A DNA stretch of 49,994 nucleotides from Verrucomicrobiota bacterium (GTDB taxonomy: Bacteria; Verrucomicrobiota; Verrucomicrobiia; Limisphaerales; Pedosphaeraceae), in NCBI GenBank assembly GCA_021325145.1, contig JAJPHR010000078.1, positions 1 to 49,994 on the forward strand. The letters are read 5' to 3'. Below are positions 25,730 to 34,400 of this stretch, one piece after another. The translations under genes were made by a program, and so were the position numbers. Each line of letters begins with the position of its first letter. The first letter of the stretch is position 1. The notes below the pieces were generated by a model. It did not search any database. It saw nothing but the letters and a program-made list of their open reading frames with translations, and was not told where the DNA came from.

Positions 25730-27211
25730 CTACTTGTTCGGCGTCCCGATCCCCTTTTTCGCGTCCTTCAATTTGGGCGCGTCCTCGAATACCTTGTAAA
25801 AATCATCCAGCGGATAACAGCCCGAGCGCAGGCCGTTGCGCGGCGCGGTCGTGCAATCGCTGAAGGTGCGGCAGACAAACTTCGTCTCCAATTTGCCTTT
25901 TGTGGTGGCGTCCGCGAGCATCCCCGGATACGACAACACCGCGCGGCCAAGTCCCACGACATCTACGTGCCCGTTGCGCACATAATGCTCCGCGACTTGC
26001 GGCAGATATTCCTGCAAATACGAATAGCCGGTGCCCACCAGGATCAGTTTTGGAAAGCGCGCTTTCAATTCTTTGACCACATTGATCTGTCGCGCCACGC
26101 CCACGAGCGGATCTTCGGGCGGTTGATAACCGTCCGACGGCGGATAAATAGCCGGCCGCTGAATGTGCGGATTGTAATACGGGCTTCCCGCCGAAAGATT
26201 CACCAACTGAATCCCCCACCCCTCAAACAGCTTGAGCAATTCCACCGGTTCAGCGAGGTCGTATTCCACCGGGTGGTTTTGGTTCACCCCAAAGCCGTAA
26301 CGGTAAGGCAGGCATTTCGAAAAATCCTCCGGCATTCCCGGGCCGAGCTTGCCCGGTTCCGCCAGTTCCGGATTGGGCTTGAACGGCACGAAATCGAAAA
26401 CGCTGAGCCGCACGCCCATCTCCAAACCCGGCGCTTCCGCGCGCAGGCCCGCCGCAATCTCGCGCAGCAAACGCGTCCGGTTCTCCAGCGACCCGCCGAA
26501 CGGGCCGGGCCGGGTGTGCGCCCCGAGGAATTCATGCAGCAAGTAACCGTGGCAATGCTTGATATCGACGAAGTCCGCGCCAATGGCGGCCGCGATTTTC
26601 CCAGCCCGGACGTAATCATCGATCAACCGCTTCAGCTCCTCGTCAGTGAACACTTGCGCGTCGCTCGCAACCCCGAACTTCGGGTCCAGCAACGGATGGC
26701 GAAAGGCCACGCGCGGCTCCATCCGTTTCTTGTCCGTCGGCTTGCAGAACCGGCCTGAGTGAGTGAGTTGAAACCCGATGAGCAAATCGTCGGTATTGCC
26801 GTATTGGGCACGATGCGCCTGAAGCAGCGTTTCCCGAAGCTGCGCGATGCCGGCCTGGTTGGCTTCGCTCAGGATAAGTTGATTCGGATTCGCGCGACCA
26901 TCCGGACGCACGGCCATCGCCTCGCCGCCCCAAATCAATTTTGCCCCGCTCTCGCCAAACCGCCGCCAGCGTCGGAGCATGGGTTCGGTCACACCGCCGC
27001 TGGTCGTGCCGTCCCACCCTTCCATCGGATGCACCGCCCATCGGTTGCCGATCACCCGGTCCTTGAATTTCAGCGGTTGCGCCAGGGCCGAAGCCGCGCC
27101 CGTGGAAACTGCCGCCTCGAGTTGCAAATCAAGCCCCAATTCCCGCACCCGCTCACGGAAAGTTTCGACCGTCTTCAGCGACGGAATGCGAACGATTTGT
27201 GGCGGCGTCAT
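25730..27211 (-). CDS. NADH:flavin oxidoreductase, Old Yellow Enzyme family
   Basis: From the ATG at 27211 the protein has 493 residues; that ATG overlaps the stop of the GH88 gene by 4 bp (ATGA). The fold is an FMN-binding TIM barrel. Family signatures are VHPMEGWDGT near the start, GFQLTHSGRF, ADFVDIKHCHGYLLHEFLG with TRPGPFGGSLENR, and a late phosphate-binding block LVGTGYSYLQEYLP / GLGRAVLSYPGM. The tail has three cysteines (CRTFSDC, then SGC after 11 residues), where dienoyl-CoA-reductase-like enzymes carry four for a 4Fe-4S cluster. A cluster is thus doubtful, and the NADH-binding C-terminal domain of those enzymes is missing. Substrate unknown. As the third gene of the SDR - GH88 operon it may reduce an enone-like sugar derivative or aglycone. 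Confidence 0.85.
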   Translation of the reverse strand: MTPPQIVRIPSLKTVETFRERVRELGLDLQLEAAVSTGAASALAQPLKFKDRVIGNRWAVHPMEGWDGTTSGGVTEPMLRRWRRFGESGAKLIWGGEAMAVRPDGRANPNQLILSEANQAGIAQLRETLLQAHRAQYGNTDDLLIGFQLTHSGRFCKPTDKKRMEPRVAFRHPLLDPKFGVASDAQVFTDEELKRLIDDYVRAGKIAAAIGADFVDIKHCHGYLLHEFLGAHTRPGPFGGSLENRTRLLREIAAGLRAEAPGLEMGVRLSVFDFVPFKPNPELAEPGKLGPGMPEDFSKCLPYRYGFGVNQNHPVEYDLAEPVELLKLFEGWGIQLVNLSAGSPYYNPHIQRPAIYPPSDGYQPPEDPLVGVARQINVVKELKARFPKLILVGTGYSYLQEYLPQVAEHYVRNGHVDVVGLGRAVLSYPGMLADATTKGKLETKFVCRTFSDCTTAPRNGLRSGCYPLDDFYKVFEDAPKLKDAKKGIGTPNK

Positions 27212-28584
27212 AGGTAAAACTTGTAATACGGTTGCTGCGTTGCCTCGCGCAAGATCATTAGCGCCAATTCCCTCGCATGGTAATCGCCCCACATCGAGGA
27301 CTCTCCGCAGGGAATCCGGCGGCCATCCGGCACATGGTCCCAACCGTTTGGACGATGATAAACGGAGTGAAGAATCAAACCTTCATGCCGCTCATCGCGG
27401 GACAAGTAAGAATCGGCAAACAGATGCTTCGCGAGCGTTAACCCGGCTTGGCGATAGCGCTGTCCGGCTTTGGTCTGTTCCTTTGCCCGCAGAAAGTTTC
27501 CGAGCCGCAGAAACCCTTGCGCCGCGATCACCGCGGCCGAACTGTCCACCGGCTCGTGCGCGTTGAACGGGTCGGCGGGGCGGTCCAGATAATTCTTCAG
27601 CCTGCTTAGCCCCGGAGCGCCGGTGTCCCAGTATGGAATTCCATCCGTGGGCGTGTGCTCGATCCAAAAATCGGCCACGGCCCGGGCGGTTTCTTCGAAG
27701 CGTGCCAGCACTTTCGCTTTTCCGCCCGCCGGAACCAGTTCCTTCGCCGGCAGCGTGTCGAGGAATTCCAATTGTTCCGCGTAGCCGCACAAAATCCACG
27801 CCTGCCCGCGCGTCCAGGTCGAGAACGGCGAGTAGCCTTGCTGCGTGCTGGGGCAACGATAGCTGCCGTCGTTAAGGTTGAAAATGGATTCATGCGCCAC
27901 CCGGCCGCGAATGTCGTAACCATCCCGCCCCGCGCCGAAATAAATGTTGCAGCGGCTCGTGGTTTCCGCGTGTTGCAACAATCGCGTGAGCAGCGAAATC
28001 CGCCGGTCGCGCTCTCCCATCAGGCAGTGGCCGAGTTGATGACTTAACGCCAGCGCCCGCAGCGAGCGGATGGTGTCGCAGAACAGCGAATGCGGCCCGT
28101 TGAACGAGTAGATGTAGCCCGATTCCTCCGGCAGTTGCGTCCAGCGCGCCGCCTGCACCGCGCCGGAAAGTTTCAACGCCAGCTCGTAAAAGTTCCGCTC
28201 CCACGAACTGGGAGAGGTTCGGCCTTCGTGCCAGAGCCGCAACAGATTTCCATAGGTGCTGACATTATTGAACCCGTGGTCGTGAACGCCGATGTGACTG
28301 ACGTGCGACGCCATCCGCTCGACCGTTGCGCGGCATCCCAAATCCAGGAAATCCCGGTCATCGGTCGCGTCGAACTGCAGGATTGCCGAACCGAACTGAA
28401 ATCCCTGCGTCCATTCCGTCCAGCCGCGCGCGGTGTATTTGCCCCTCACGGTGAACACCGGCGCTCCCGACCCTGAACGCCAGCGCCGCTCCAGCCGGTC
28501 AATTTTTTTCGCCGACAGCGCAAACAAATTCTCCACCGCCGGGACCAATTTTTTCGCCGTTAGAGTTGAATCGATTTTGAACAT
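27208..28584 (-). CDS. Glycoside hydrolase family 88-type unsaturated glucuronyl hydrolase
   Basis: The 458-residue protein matches GH88, which removes the 4,5-unsaturated uronic acid left at oligosaccharide ends by polysaccharide lyases, through a hydration mechanism. The two expected acidic residues are placed in HDHGFNNVS (about residue 100) and FCDTIRSLRAL (about 170). The (alpha/alpha)6 barrel is further supported by WTRGQAWILCGYA, PVDSSAAVIAAQGFLRL and CGESSMWGDYHARELAL near the end. No signal peptide is evident, so it acts on imported oligosaccharides. It starts 6 bp after the SDR gene and overlaps the OYE-family gene by 4 bp, so the three form an operon. No lyase, transporter or KduI is in the window. 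Confidence 0.85.
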   Translation of the reverse strand: MFKIDSTLTAKKLVPAVENLFALSAKKIDRLERRWRSGSGAPVFTVRGKYTARGWTEWTQGFQFGSAILQFDATDDRDFLDLGCRATVERMASHVSHIGVHDHGFNNVSTYGNLLRLWHEGRTSPSSWERNFYELALKLSGAVQAARWTQLPEESGYIYSFNGPHSLFCDTIRSLRALALSHQLGHCLMGERDRRISLLTRLLQHAETTSRCNIYFGAGRDGYDIRGRVAHESIFNLNDGSYRCPSTQQGYSPFSTWTRGQAWILCGYAEQLEFLDTLPAKELVPAGGKAKVLARFEETARAVADFWIEHTPTDGIPYWDTGAPGLSRLKNYLDRPADPFNAHEPVDSSAAVIAAQGFLRLGNFLRAKEQTKAGQRYRQAGLTLAKHLFADSYLSRDERHEGLILHSVYHRPNGWDHVPDGRRIPCGESSMWGDYHARELALMILREATQQPYYKFYL

Positions 28585-28590
28585 CGTGTT

Positions 28591-29388
28591 TTACAATCGC
28601 CGCAAGTGAAATCCGCCATCGACGGTAATTACCTCCCCGGTGGAAAATGGAAAATACCCTTTCAGAATGGCCTCGACCGCCCGCCCCACGTCCTCGGGAT
28701 GGCCCCAACGCTTTTGCGGCACCAAACCCTCGGCGATCAGCCGGTCATATTTTTCCTTCACTCCCGCCGTCATGTCCGTTTCCATGATGCCGGGCCGAAT
28801 CTCGAACACCTGCGCGCCCTCGTTGGCGAGGCGCGTCGCCCATAATTGGCACGCCATCGCCAGCCCCGCCTTGGAGAGGCAATACTCCCCGCGATTGATC
28901 GAGGCCGTGTCCGCCGAAATCGAAGTCACGAAGACCAGCTTGTATCCGCCGGGCAAACGGGCGCCGTTCGGATGTTTCAACCAATGCCGCGCCGCCAATT
29001 GCGAAAGGAAATACGGCCCCTTCAAATTCACGGCCATCACCTCGTCGTAGCTTTCTTCAGGCGTTTCGGTAATGTCCGCCCGCACTCGCGGCGCCATGCC
29101 TGCGTTGTTGATCAGCGCATCCAGCCGTCCCAAACTGGAAAGCGTTTCTTCGAACAACCGCAACCGGTCCGCGCTCACCGCGAGGTTGCCTCGCACTAAT
29201 GTGAATTTTTGCCGCGTGCCCAGCGCCAGCGATTCACAAAGTTTTTTTGTCTCGAGGGCAGCCGTTTCGTTTCCCTGATAGTGAATTGCCACACTGCACC
29301 CGGCCCGGGCGCAGCTTTGGGCAATACCGCGCCCGAGGCCCCGGCTCGCGCCGGTCACCAGCGCCACGGCATGGTCGTTCGCGGTCAT
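28591..29388 (-). CDS. Short-chain dehydrogenase/reductase (SDR)
   Basis: The 265-residue classical SDR has the NAD(P)-binding TGASRGLGRG motif near residue 13, the NNAG block (LDALINNAGMAP), a catalytic serine region (FVTSISADTAS), the YxxxK pair (GEYCLSKAGLA) and RPGIMETDM. HYQGN after the second strand, with no acidic residue at its end, suggests NADP preference; this is inference. By sequence it looks like FabG-like enzymes. As first gene of an operon with GH88 it may instead reduce the keto-uronate or another keto-sugar, in the way KduD does. The next gene begins 6 bp after its stop. Its leader contains a terminator-like hairpin (29429-29452), which may attenuate the operon. Confidence 0.9.
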   Translation of the reverse strand: MTANDHAVALVTGASRGLGRGIAQSCARAGCSVAIHYQGNETAALETKKLCESLALGTRQKFTLVRGNLAVSADRLRLFEETLSSLGRLDALINNAGMAPRVRADITETPEESYDEVMAVNLKGPYFLSQLAARHWLKHPNGARLPGGYKLVFVTSISADTASINRGEYCLSKAGLAMACQLWATRLANEGAQVFEIRPGIMETDMTAGVKEKYDRLIAEGLVPQKRWGHPEDVGRAVEAILKGYFPFSTGEVITVDGGFHLRRL

Positions 29389-29411
29389 GTCGGGACGCTA
29401 ACAAAAGTCGG

Positions 29412-29430
29412 GAAAAGCTCCAAACACCAA
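29412..29430. repeat. CCAAACACCAA-type repeat, partial copy 4
   Basis: GAAAAGCTCCAAACACCAA matches one arm of the copies at 181-302 and 46993-47084. Only one arm is present, and it adjoins a terminator-like hairpin. It lies in the leader of the SDR operon. Confidence 0.55.
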
Positions 29431-29452
29431 AAAAACCCGGGGAATCCCCGGG
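29429..29452 (-). terminator. Intrinsic terminator-like hairpin in the SDR operon leader
   Basis: On the minus strand the 7-bp stem CCCGGGG/CCCCGGG with a 3-nt loop (29452-29436) is followed at once by seven T residues (29435-29429). This is a strong rho-independent terminator shape. It lies 41-64 bp upstream of the SDR ATG on the same strand and has no minus-strand gene before it for at least 4.9 kb. A leader attenuator or a block against antisense transcription from the right are the likely roles. Confidence 0.6.
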
Positions 29453-29573
29453 CCGAAGTTCCGCCGATTCCCCGGTCAAAGAAACGTGACCCGCCCCGAT
29501 GGTGACGGTTTGTCCGTGAGCGTACGATTACAACGTTGGCAAGAATAAGAATTCTTTCGGAGCAATCCGAAAC

Positions 29574-32500
29574 ATGAGAACAATCGAGCAGATCAAGAGG
29601 GAACTGAGGAGATGGCAGGAAAGCTGGAACTGGCTTCTGTTTTCCATTTGCTTGCGGGCAATGGGAAATCGCCGCGCGGGCGAGCTTCAACCTCAGCGGA
29701 TTCCTGCTTCCGCGCACCGCAGGAACCGCGCTCACGTTCATTACCTGTTGCTGGCGACCGGCTTGTTGCTGGCGCAGAGCGCCCGGGCGTGGCATTTCAG
29801 CGGCGTAGTCTGGTACGACAATAATCAGGACAGCATCCGCCAAACGGGAGAGACGGGTGTATCCGGGGTAACAGTGCAGGTGCGGAACTGCACCAACAAC
29901 ACGCTCGTGGCTTCGACGACGACCGCCAGTGACGGCTCCTTCAGCTTTACCGATACGGTCGTGCCGTTGTCGGGGGATTATCACGTTGCTTTCACCAATC
30001 TGCCCGCCGGGTATGTGTTCACGCGCCAACTTTATCCGCCACCCACCAATGGTTCGGTGGTTAGCACGGTTGATCCGGCGACCGGTTATGCGCCATGCTT
30101 CATTTTCAATCAGCAAACCAACTCGACCCTGAACAACGCGGGGATTCTGCGCGCCACCAATACCACCGCGACTGCTTTGACGTCGCTGGCCCGGTGCGTG
30201 GGGGATAGCGCAACTTTCTCCACTACCGTCTCAGGCACCGGCCCGTTCACCTATCTCTGGCGCAAGGATGGCGTCCTGTTGGCTGGAAAAACGACCAATA
30301 GTCTCGTGATTGCTCCGGTCGCTTCGACCAATGCGGGTGTTTACAGCGTGGTCGTAAAAGGATTTCTGAACAGCGTCACTAATTCCGCGACCCTGACGGT
30401 CAATACAAATGTCTCGGCCACACCGCTTACGAGCCTGACGAAAGTGGCCGGGAGCAGCGCCACGTTTTCCACAATTGCGTCCGGCACCGGGCCATTTAGC
30501 TATGTCTGGTTCAAGGATGGTTTGCTCATTGCCGGCCAAACAACGAACGCTTTGACGATTGCATCGGCAGTGCCCACCAACGCCGGAACTTATTGGGTCG
30601 TAGTCAATGGCGCCTGCCACTCCGTCACCAACAGTGCAACATTGACGGTTAATACCCCAACCAGCGCATCCGCTTTGAGTGATGTGACCCAGTGTATTGG
30701 CGGGAGTGCTACCTTCAGTGTCCTGGCGTCCGGCACTGGACCATTCACTTACGCGTGGTTCAAAGATGGGGCGTTATTGTCCGGGCAGACTACCAACTCG
30801 CTCACGATTGCCCCGGTAAACGCGACCAACGCGGGGGTCTATGCAGTGGCAGTCACGGGGGCGGCAAATTCGGTAACCAACTCGGCCCATCTGGTGGTGA
30901 ACACGCCGGTCTCGGCCACGCCGCTAATGAATCTCACGAATGTTGCCGGAAGCAGTGCCACATTTTCGACCGTGGCCTCAGGCACCGGTCCATTCAGCTA
31001 TACCTGGTTCAAGGATGGCATCCTTATCGCGGGGCAAACGACCAACAGCCTCACCATCCAATCCGTGGCTCCAACTAACGCCGGTTTGTATTCGGTCGTC
31101 GTGAGCGGCGCTTGTCTTTCGGTAACCAACAGCGCACGGCTTATAGTGAATCTTCCAACGGTTTCATCAGCTTTAAGCGACATCACCCGGTGCGTTGGCG
31201 ACAACGCCACGTTCAGCATTACGGTTTCCGGCACCGGGCCATTTACTTACGCTTGGTTTAAGGATGGGACGGTTTTGTCCGGTCAAACCACCAATAGCCT
31301 GACCATTGTTCCCGTAACCGCCACCAACGCCGGACTGTATACAGTCGTTGTTACCGGGGCGGCTAATTCAATGACCAACTCGGCTCACCTGACAGTCAAT
31401 ACACCCGTGTCCGCCACTCCGCTCGCGAATCTCACGAATGTTGTAGGTGATGCTGCGGCGTTCTCCACAGTGGCTTCCGGGACGGGACCGTTCAATTATC
31501 TCTGGTTCAAGGATGGCGCGCTGATCACCGGGCAAACGACCAACTGCCTCACCATCACCAATGTGGCCACGACCAATGCGGGCACCTACTCGGTTGTAGT
31601 GATCGGCGCGTGCGGTTCGGTCACAAACAGCGCGACACTCACTGTGAACGTTGCAACCAGGGCAACGCCTTTGAGCGATGTGATCCAGTGCGTCGGCGGA
31701 AATGCCAGCTTCAACCTTTTGGCATCCGGTACCGGACCATTCACTTACACTTGGTTTAAGGACGGCACGCTGCTGTCCGGCCAGACCAACAGCAGTTTCA
31801 CAATTGCGCCGGTGAACGCGACCAATGCGGGGGTCTATGCGGTCGTGGTCAGCGGAATGGTCAACTCGGTCACCAATTCGGCCACGCTCACGGTGAATAC
31901 GCCCGTGTCCGCCACACCCATGGCCGGGCTGGTGCGCTGCCAGGGCGACAGCGCTACGTTCACGACAATCGCCTCTGGAACCGGCCCTTTCACTTACGTG
32001 TGGCTCAAGGATGGTGTGCTCCTCGCTGGTCAAACGACCAACAGCCTGACCATTCCCTCCGTGACTGCGACTAATATGGGAACCTACACAGTTGAAGTCA
32101 CGGGAGCTTGCACGACCGTGACGAATTCGGCGACGCTGACGGTTAACAGCCCCACTACGGCCGCGCCGCTGACGAGTGTCATCAAAAACGCGGGCGCCAG
32201 CGCCGCATTCCAGACGACTGCGGCGGGCACCGGGCCTTTCTACTACGTCTGGCGCAAGGATGGCGCGCTCATTGCCGGACAGATCACCAACTCATTGACA
32301 ATTTCTCCAGTGAACGCGGGCAACGCGGGCTCGTACAGTGTTGAGGTGAGCGGCGCGTGCAATACCGTCACCAACCAGGCCACGCTCACGTTGAACCAAC
32401 CGCCGACGGTCAGCATTATCAGCCCAACCAACGGCGCGACTTTCATCGCGCTCGCGAATTTGACCATCCTGGCGAACGCGCAGGACGTCGATGGAACCAT

Positions 32501-33248
32501 CAGCAAGGTGGAATTTTTCCAGGGCGGCACCAACAAAATTGGCGAAACCACCGCGTCCTCGCCGCCTTATTTCACGCTCTTCACGAACGTGCCGCCCGGC
32601 GCCTACACGCTGACGGCGATTGCCACGGACAATCTTGGGGCGACCGGCACCTCGGCGCCTGTGAACATCACGGTGGTGGATCAAGCACCCGTGATAGTCA
32701 CCGGATCGCCGAAGTTCAATCCGCAGACGGATATGTTCGAACAGCCCGTTCGCGTGATTAACCCCACTTACTACATGTACGCTTCGGCGCGCTTGTTGAT
32801 CAGCAATTTGCCGGCGGGAGTTCAGGTTTATAACGCCTCGGGGGCCACGAACGGCATTCCCTTCGTACAATCCCTCACGTCCATCGCGCCGGGCGGCAGC
32901 GTGGATTTTGTCGTGGAATTTTTTGTTCCGAACCGGGTCGCGCCCCAACCAGCCTACAGCGTGCAACTTGTCGCGCCCATGAACGCCAGCAACGCCCTCG
33001 GCCCGAGCCAACCGATCAATCGTGTCCTTCCCCTGCCCAGCCAGGCCATGCTCGTCGAGTTCAACTCGATTACGAATCGGGTCTATTACGTGCAATACAG
33101 CGCCGACATGAAGGACTGGAAGACGTCCGTGCCCGCGATTACCGGCATCGGAGGAATCCTTGATTGGATCGACAACGGGCAGCCTAAAACCGAATCGGCG
33201 CCTGCCACGCAGGTCCGTCGTTACTACCGAGTCATCCTGTTGCCGTGA
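29574..33248 (+). CDS. Large surface protein: SdrD-type domain, nine Ig-like repeats, bacterial Ig domain, FYRL-type module
   Basis: The 1,224-residue product has a long basic N-terminus before a signal segment (YLLLATGLLLAQSARA), so export is expected. After AWHFSGVVWYDNNQDSIRQ there is an SdrD B-like or carboxypeptidase-regulatory-like beta domain (about 73-185). Nine Ig-like repeats of about 83 residues follow (about 198-945), with ATFS...SGTGPF-YxW(F/R)KDG, TTNSLTI and TNAG-YxVVV motifs in each. A different Ig-like domain (VSIISPTNGATF, about 945-1040) and a beta-rich tail ending in YYVQYSADMKDW to YYRVILLP complete it. Cysteines alternate between repeats. It is followed 3 bp later by an outer-membrane beta-barrel gene, so a surface assembly partnership is likely. 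No enzymatic motif is seen. Confidence 0.87.
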   Translation: MRTIEQIKRELRRWQESWNWLLFSICLRAMGNRRAGELQPQRIPASAHRRNRAHVHYLLLATGLLLAQSARAWHFSGVVWYDNNQDSIRQTGETGVSGVTVQVRNCTNNTLVASTTTASDGSFSFTDTVVPLSGDYHVAFTNLPAGYVFTRQLYPPPTNGSVVSTVDPATGYAPCFIFNQQTNSTLNNAGILRATNTTATALTSLARCVGDSATFSTTVSGTGPFTYLWRKDGVLLAGKTTNSLVIAPVASTNAGVYSVVVKGFLNSVTNSATLTVNTNVSATPLTSLTKVAGSSATFSTIASGTGPFSYVWFKDGLLIAGQTTNALTIASAVPTNAGTYWVVVNGACHSVTNSATLTVNTPTSASALSDVTQCIGGSATFSVLASGTGPFTYAWFKDGALLSGQTTNSLTIAPVNATNAGVYAVAVTGAANSVTNSAHLVVNTPVSATPLMNLTNVAGSSATFSTVASGTGPFSYTWFKDGILIAGQTTNSLTIQSVAPTNAGLYSVVVSGACLSVTNSARLIVNLPTVSSALSDITRCVGDNATFSITVSGTGPFTYAWFKDGTVLSGQTTNSLTIVPVTATNAGLYTVVVTGAANSMTNSAHLTVNTPVSATPLANLTNVVGDAAAFSTVASGTGPFNYLWFKDGALITGQTTNCLTITNVATTNAGTYSVVVIGACGSVTNSATLTVNVATRATPLSDVIQCVGGNASFNLLASGTGPFTYTWFKDGTLLSGQTNSSFTIAPVNATNAGVYAVVVSGMVNSVTNSATLTVNTPVSATPMAGLVRCQGDSATFTTIASGTGPFTYVWLKDGVLLAGQTTNSLTIPSVTATNMGTYTVEVTGACTTVTNSATLTVNSPTTAAPLTSVIKNAGASAAFQTTAAGTGPFYYVWRKDGALIAGQITNSLTISPVNAGNAGSYSVEVSGACNTVTNQATLTLNQPPTVSIISPTNGATFIALANLTILANAQDVDGTISKVEFFQGGTNKIGETTASSPPYFTLFTNVPPGAYTLTAIATDNLGATGTSAPVNITVVDQAPVIVTGSPKFNPQTDMFEQPVRVINPTYYMYASARLLISNLPAGVQVYNASGATNGIPFVQSLTSIAPGGSVDFVVEFFVPNRVAPQPAYSVQLVAPMNASNALGPSQPINRVLPLPSQAMLVEFNSITNRVYYVQYSADMKDWKTSVPAITGIGGILDWIDNGQPKTESAPATQVRRYYRVILLP
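30165..32404 (+). repeat. Nine tandem Ig-domain coding repeats of about 249 bp
   Basis: The DNA repeats with a period of about 249 bp, corresponding to the 83-residue Ig-like domains. Units fall into two alternating kinds, one with an early Cys (RCVG/QCIG) and one with a late Cys (GAC), so the larger period is about 498 bp. Units 3, 5 and 7 resemble each other more than their immediate neighbours, as do 2, 4 and 6. Confidence 0.8.
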
Positions 33249-33251
33249 TAT

Positions 33252-34313
33252 ATGAAACATAACCTAACTACTCATGCCGCCATCCTGACGGCGTTGCTTG
33301 CCGTCTCCGCCCGCGCCGCCGATTCCGGTTCCCTGTTTCTACAAAACACCCCGGAAGCGGACTGGCCGCACAATCGCATCGGCTTGAGCTATCGACCCGG
33401 GTTCAACATCAGCGCCAGGTTTCAGAACGTGGGCGGCGCGATGGGGTTCAATGATCCCGGCCCGGCCACGAGCCATGCCAATCACAACTACGACGACGGT
33501 TACAACCGGGTGGACAACAGCACGGGCGGAAACGCGGGCGGGTTTACTTCCTATTGGGGTTATAAGTTTGCCAGCCAGGTGCCGGGCAATGATACGATCA
33601 TCATGAACAGCACGGCGCCGACGGTGGGAGCCGCGTCTCCGAATGTGAATGGCGATCCGCAGCACGGCTTCGAACTGGCTTACAATCGCGAATTCGGCCA
33701 TCACGAACATTGGAATTGGGGATTGGAAGGCGCGTTTGGGTTTACGGATTTGACGATTCGCGACAACCAAAACCTGCCCGGCGCGTTCACGCGCACGAGC
33801 GACACTTATGCGCTGCACGGAATCACGCCGCCCACGCCGCCGCCCTACAACGGCCCGGCCAACCCTTCGCCCGGCGCGCCGGTGATCGGGGATGCTCCCA
33901 CACGCGCCGTGAGCCAGGTGATTGCGACGGGCTTTCGCGATTTTGAAGCGAATGTCTGCAGCCTGCGGCTTGGCCCGTATTTGGAATTGCCGCTGGCGAA
34001 ACGGCTGGCCTTTTCATTGAGCGGGGGCCTCGCGCTGGTTTACGTGAACAGTGATTTCAAGTTCCAGGAGTCGGCTGCTCCGGGGATTCCGGGGCAACTG
34101 CTCTACACCGGCAGTGGTTCGCATAGCGACGTTCTGCCCGGCGGTTATGTTTCGGGAAGTCTCAGCTACCTCATCACTCCCAGCATGGACATTTCAGCCG
34201 GCGCTCAGTATGTGAACGTGGGCACTTATTCCCACGTGGAAAACGGCAAACAGGCGCAGCTTGATTTCAGCAATTCGCTCTTTTTCACGATTGGCGTGGG
34301 TTACCGGTTCTGA
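33252..34313 (+). CDS. Outer-membrane beta-barrel protein
   Basis: The 353-residue protein has a signal peptide (MKHNLTTHAAILTALLAVSARA, cut after ARA) and ends in a classical beta-signal strand with terminal phenylalanine (FFTIGVGYRF), which the BAM machinery recognises. Amphipathic strands such as GLEGAFGFTDLTI, CSLRLGPYLELPLA, RLAFSLSGGLALVYVN and YVSGSLSYLITPSMDISAGAQYV suit an 8- to 12-strand barrel. A Pro/Ala-rich loop (TPPTPPPYNGPANPSPGAP) is likely extracellular. It begins 3 bp after the Ig-repeat gene, so the two are cotranscribed, and the barrel may anchor or display the Ig protein. A copy of its final 19 codons lies 980 bp further on (35236-35293). Confidence 0.85.
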   Translation: MKHNLTTHAAILTALLAVSARAADSGSLFLQNTPEADWPHNRIGLSYRPGFNISARFQNVGGAMGFNDPGPATSHANHNYDDGYNRVDNSTGGNAGGFTSYWGYKFASQVPGNDTIIMNSTAPTVGAASPNVNGDPQHGFELAYNREFGHHEHWNWGLEGAFGFTDLTIRDNQNLPGAFTRTSDTYALHGITPPTPPPYNGPANPSPGAPVIGDAPTRAVSQVIATGFRDFEANVCSLRLGPYLELPLAKRLAFSLSGGLALVYVNSDFKFQESAAPGIPGQLLYTGSGSHSDVLPGGYVSGSLSYLITPSMDISAGAQYVNVGTYSHVENGKQAQLDFSNSLFFTIGVGYRF

Positions 34314-34400
34314 GCGGGCAACAGTGGAACAGTCCGGCTCGGAGCAACTTTTCGACTTGGCGGCTGCGCTGGACTCATCAAAAAGGCACCTCCGGAATGG

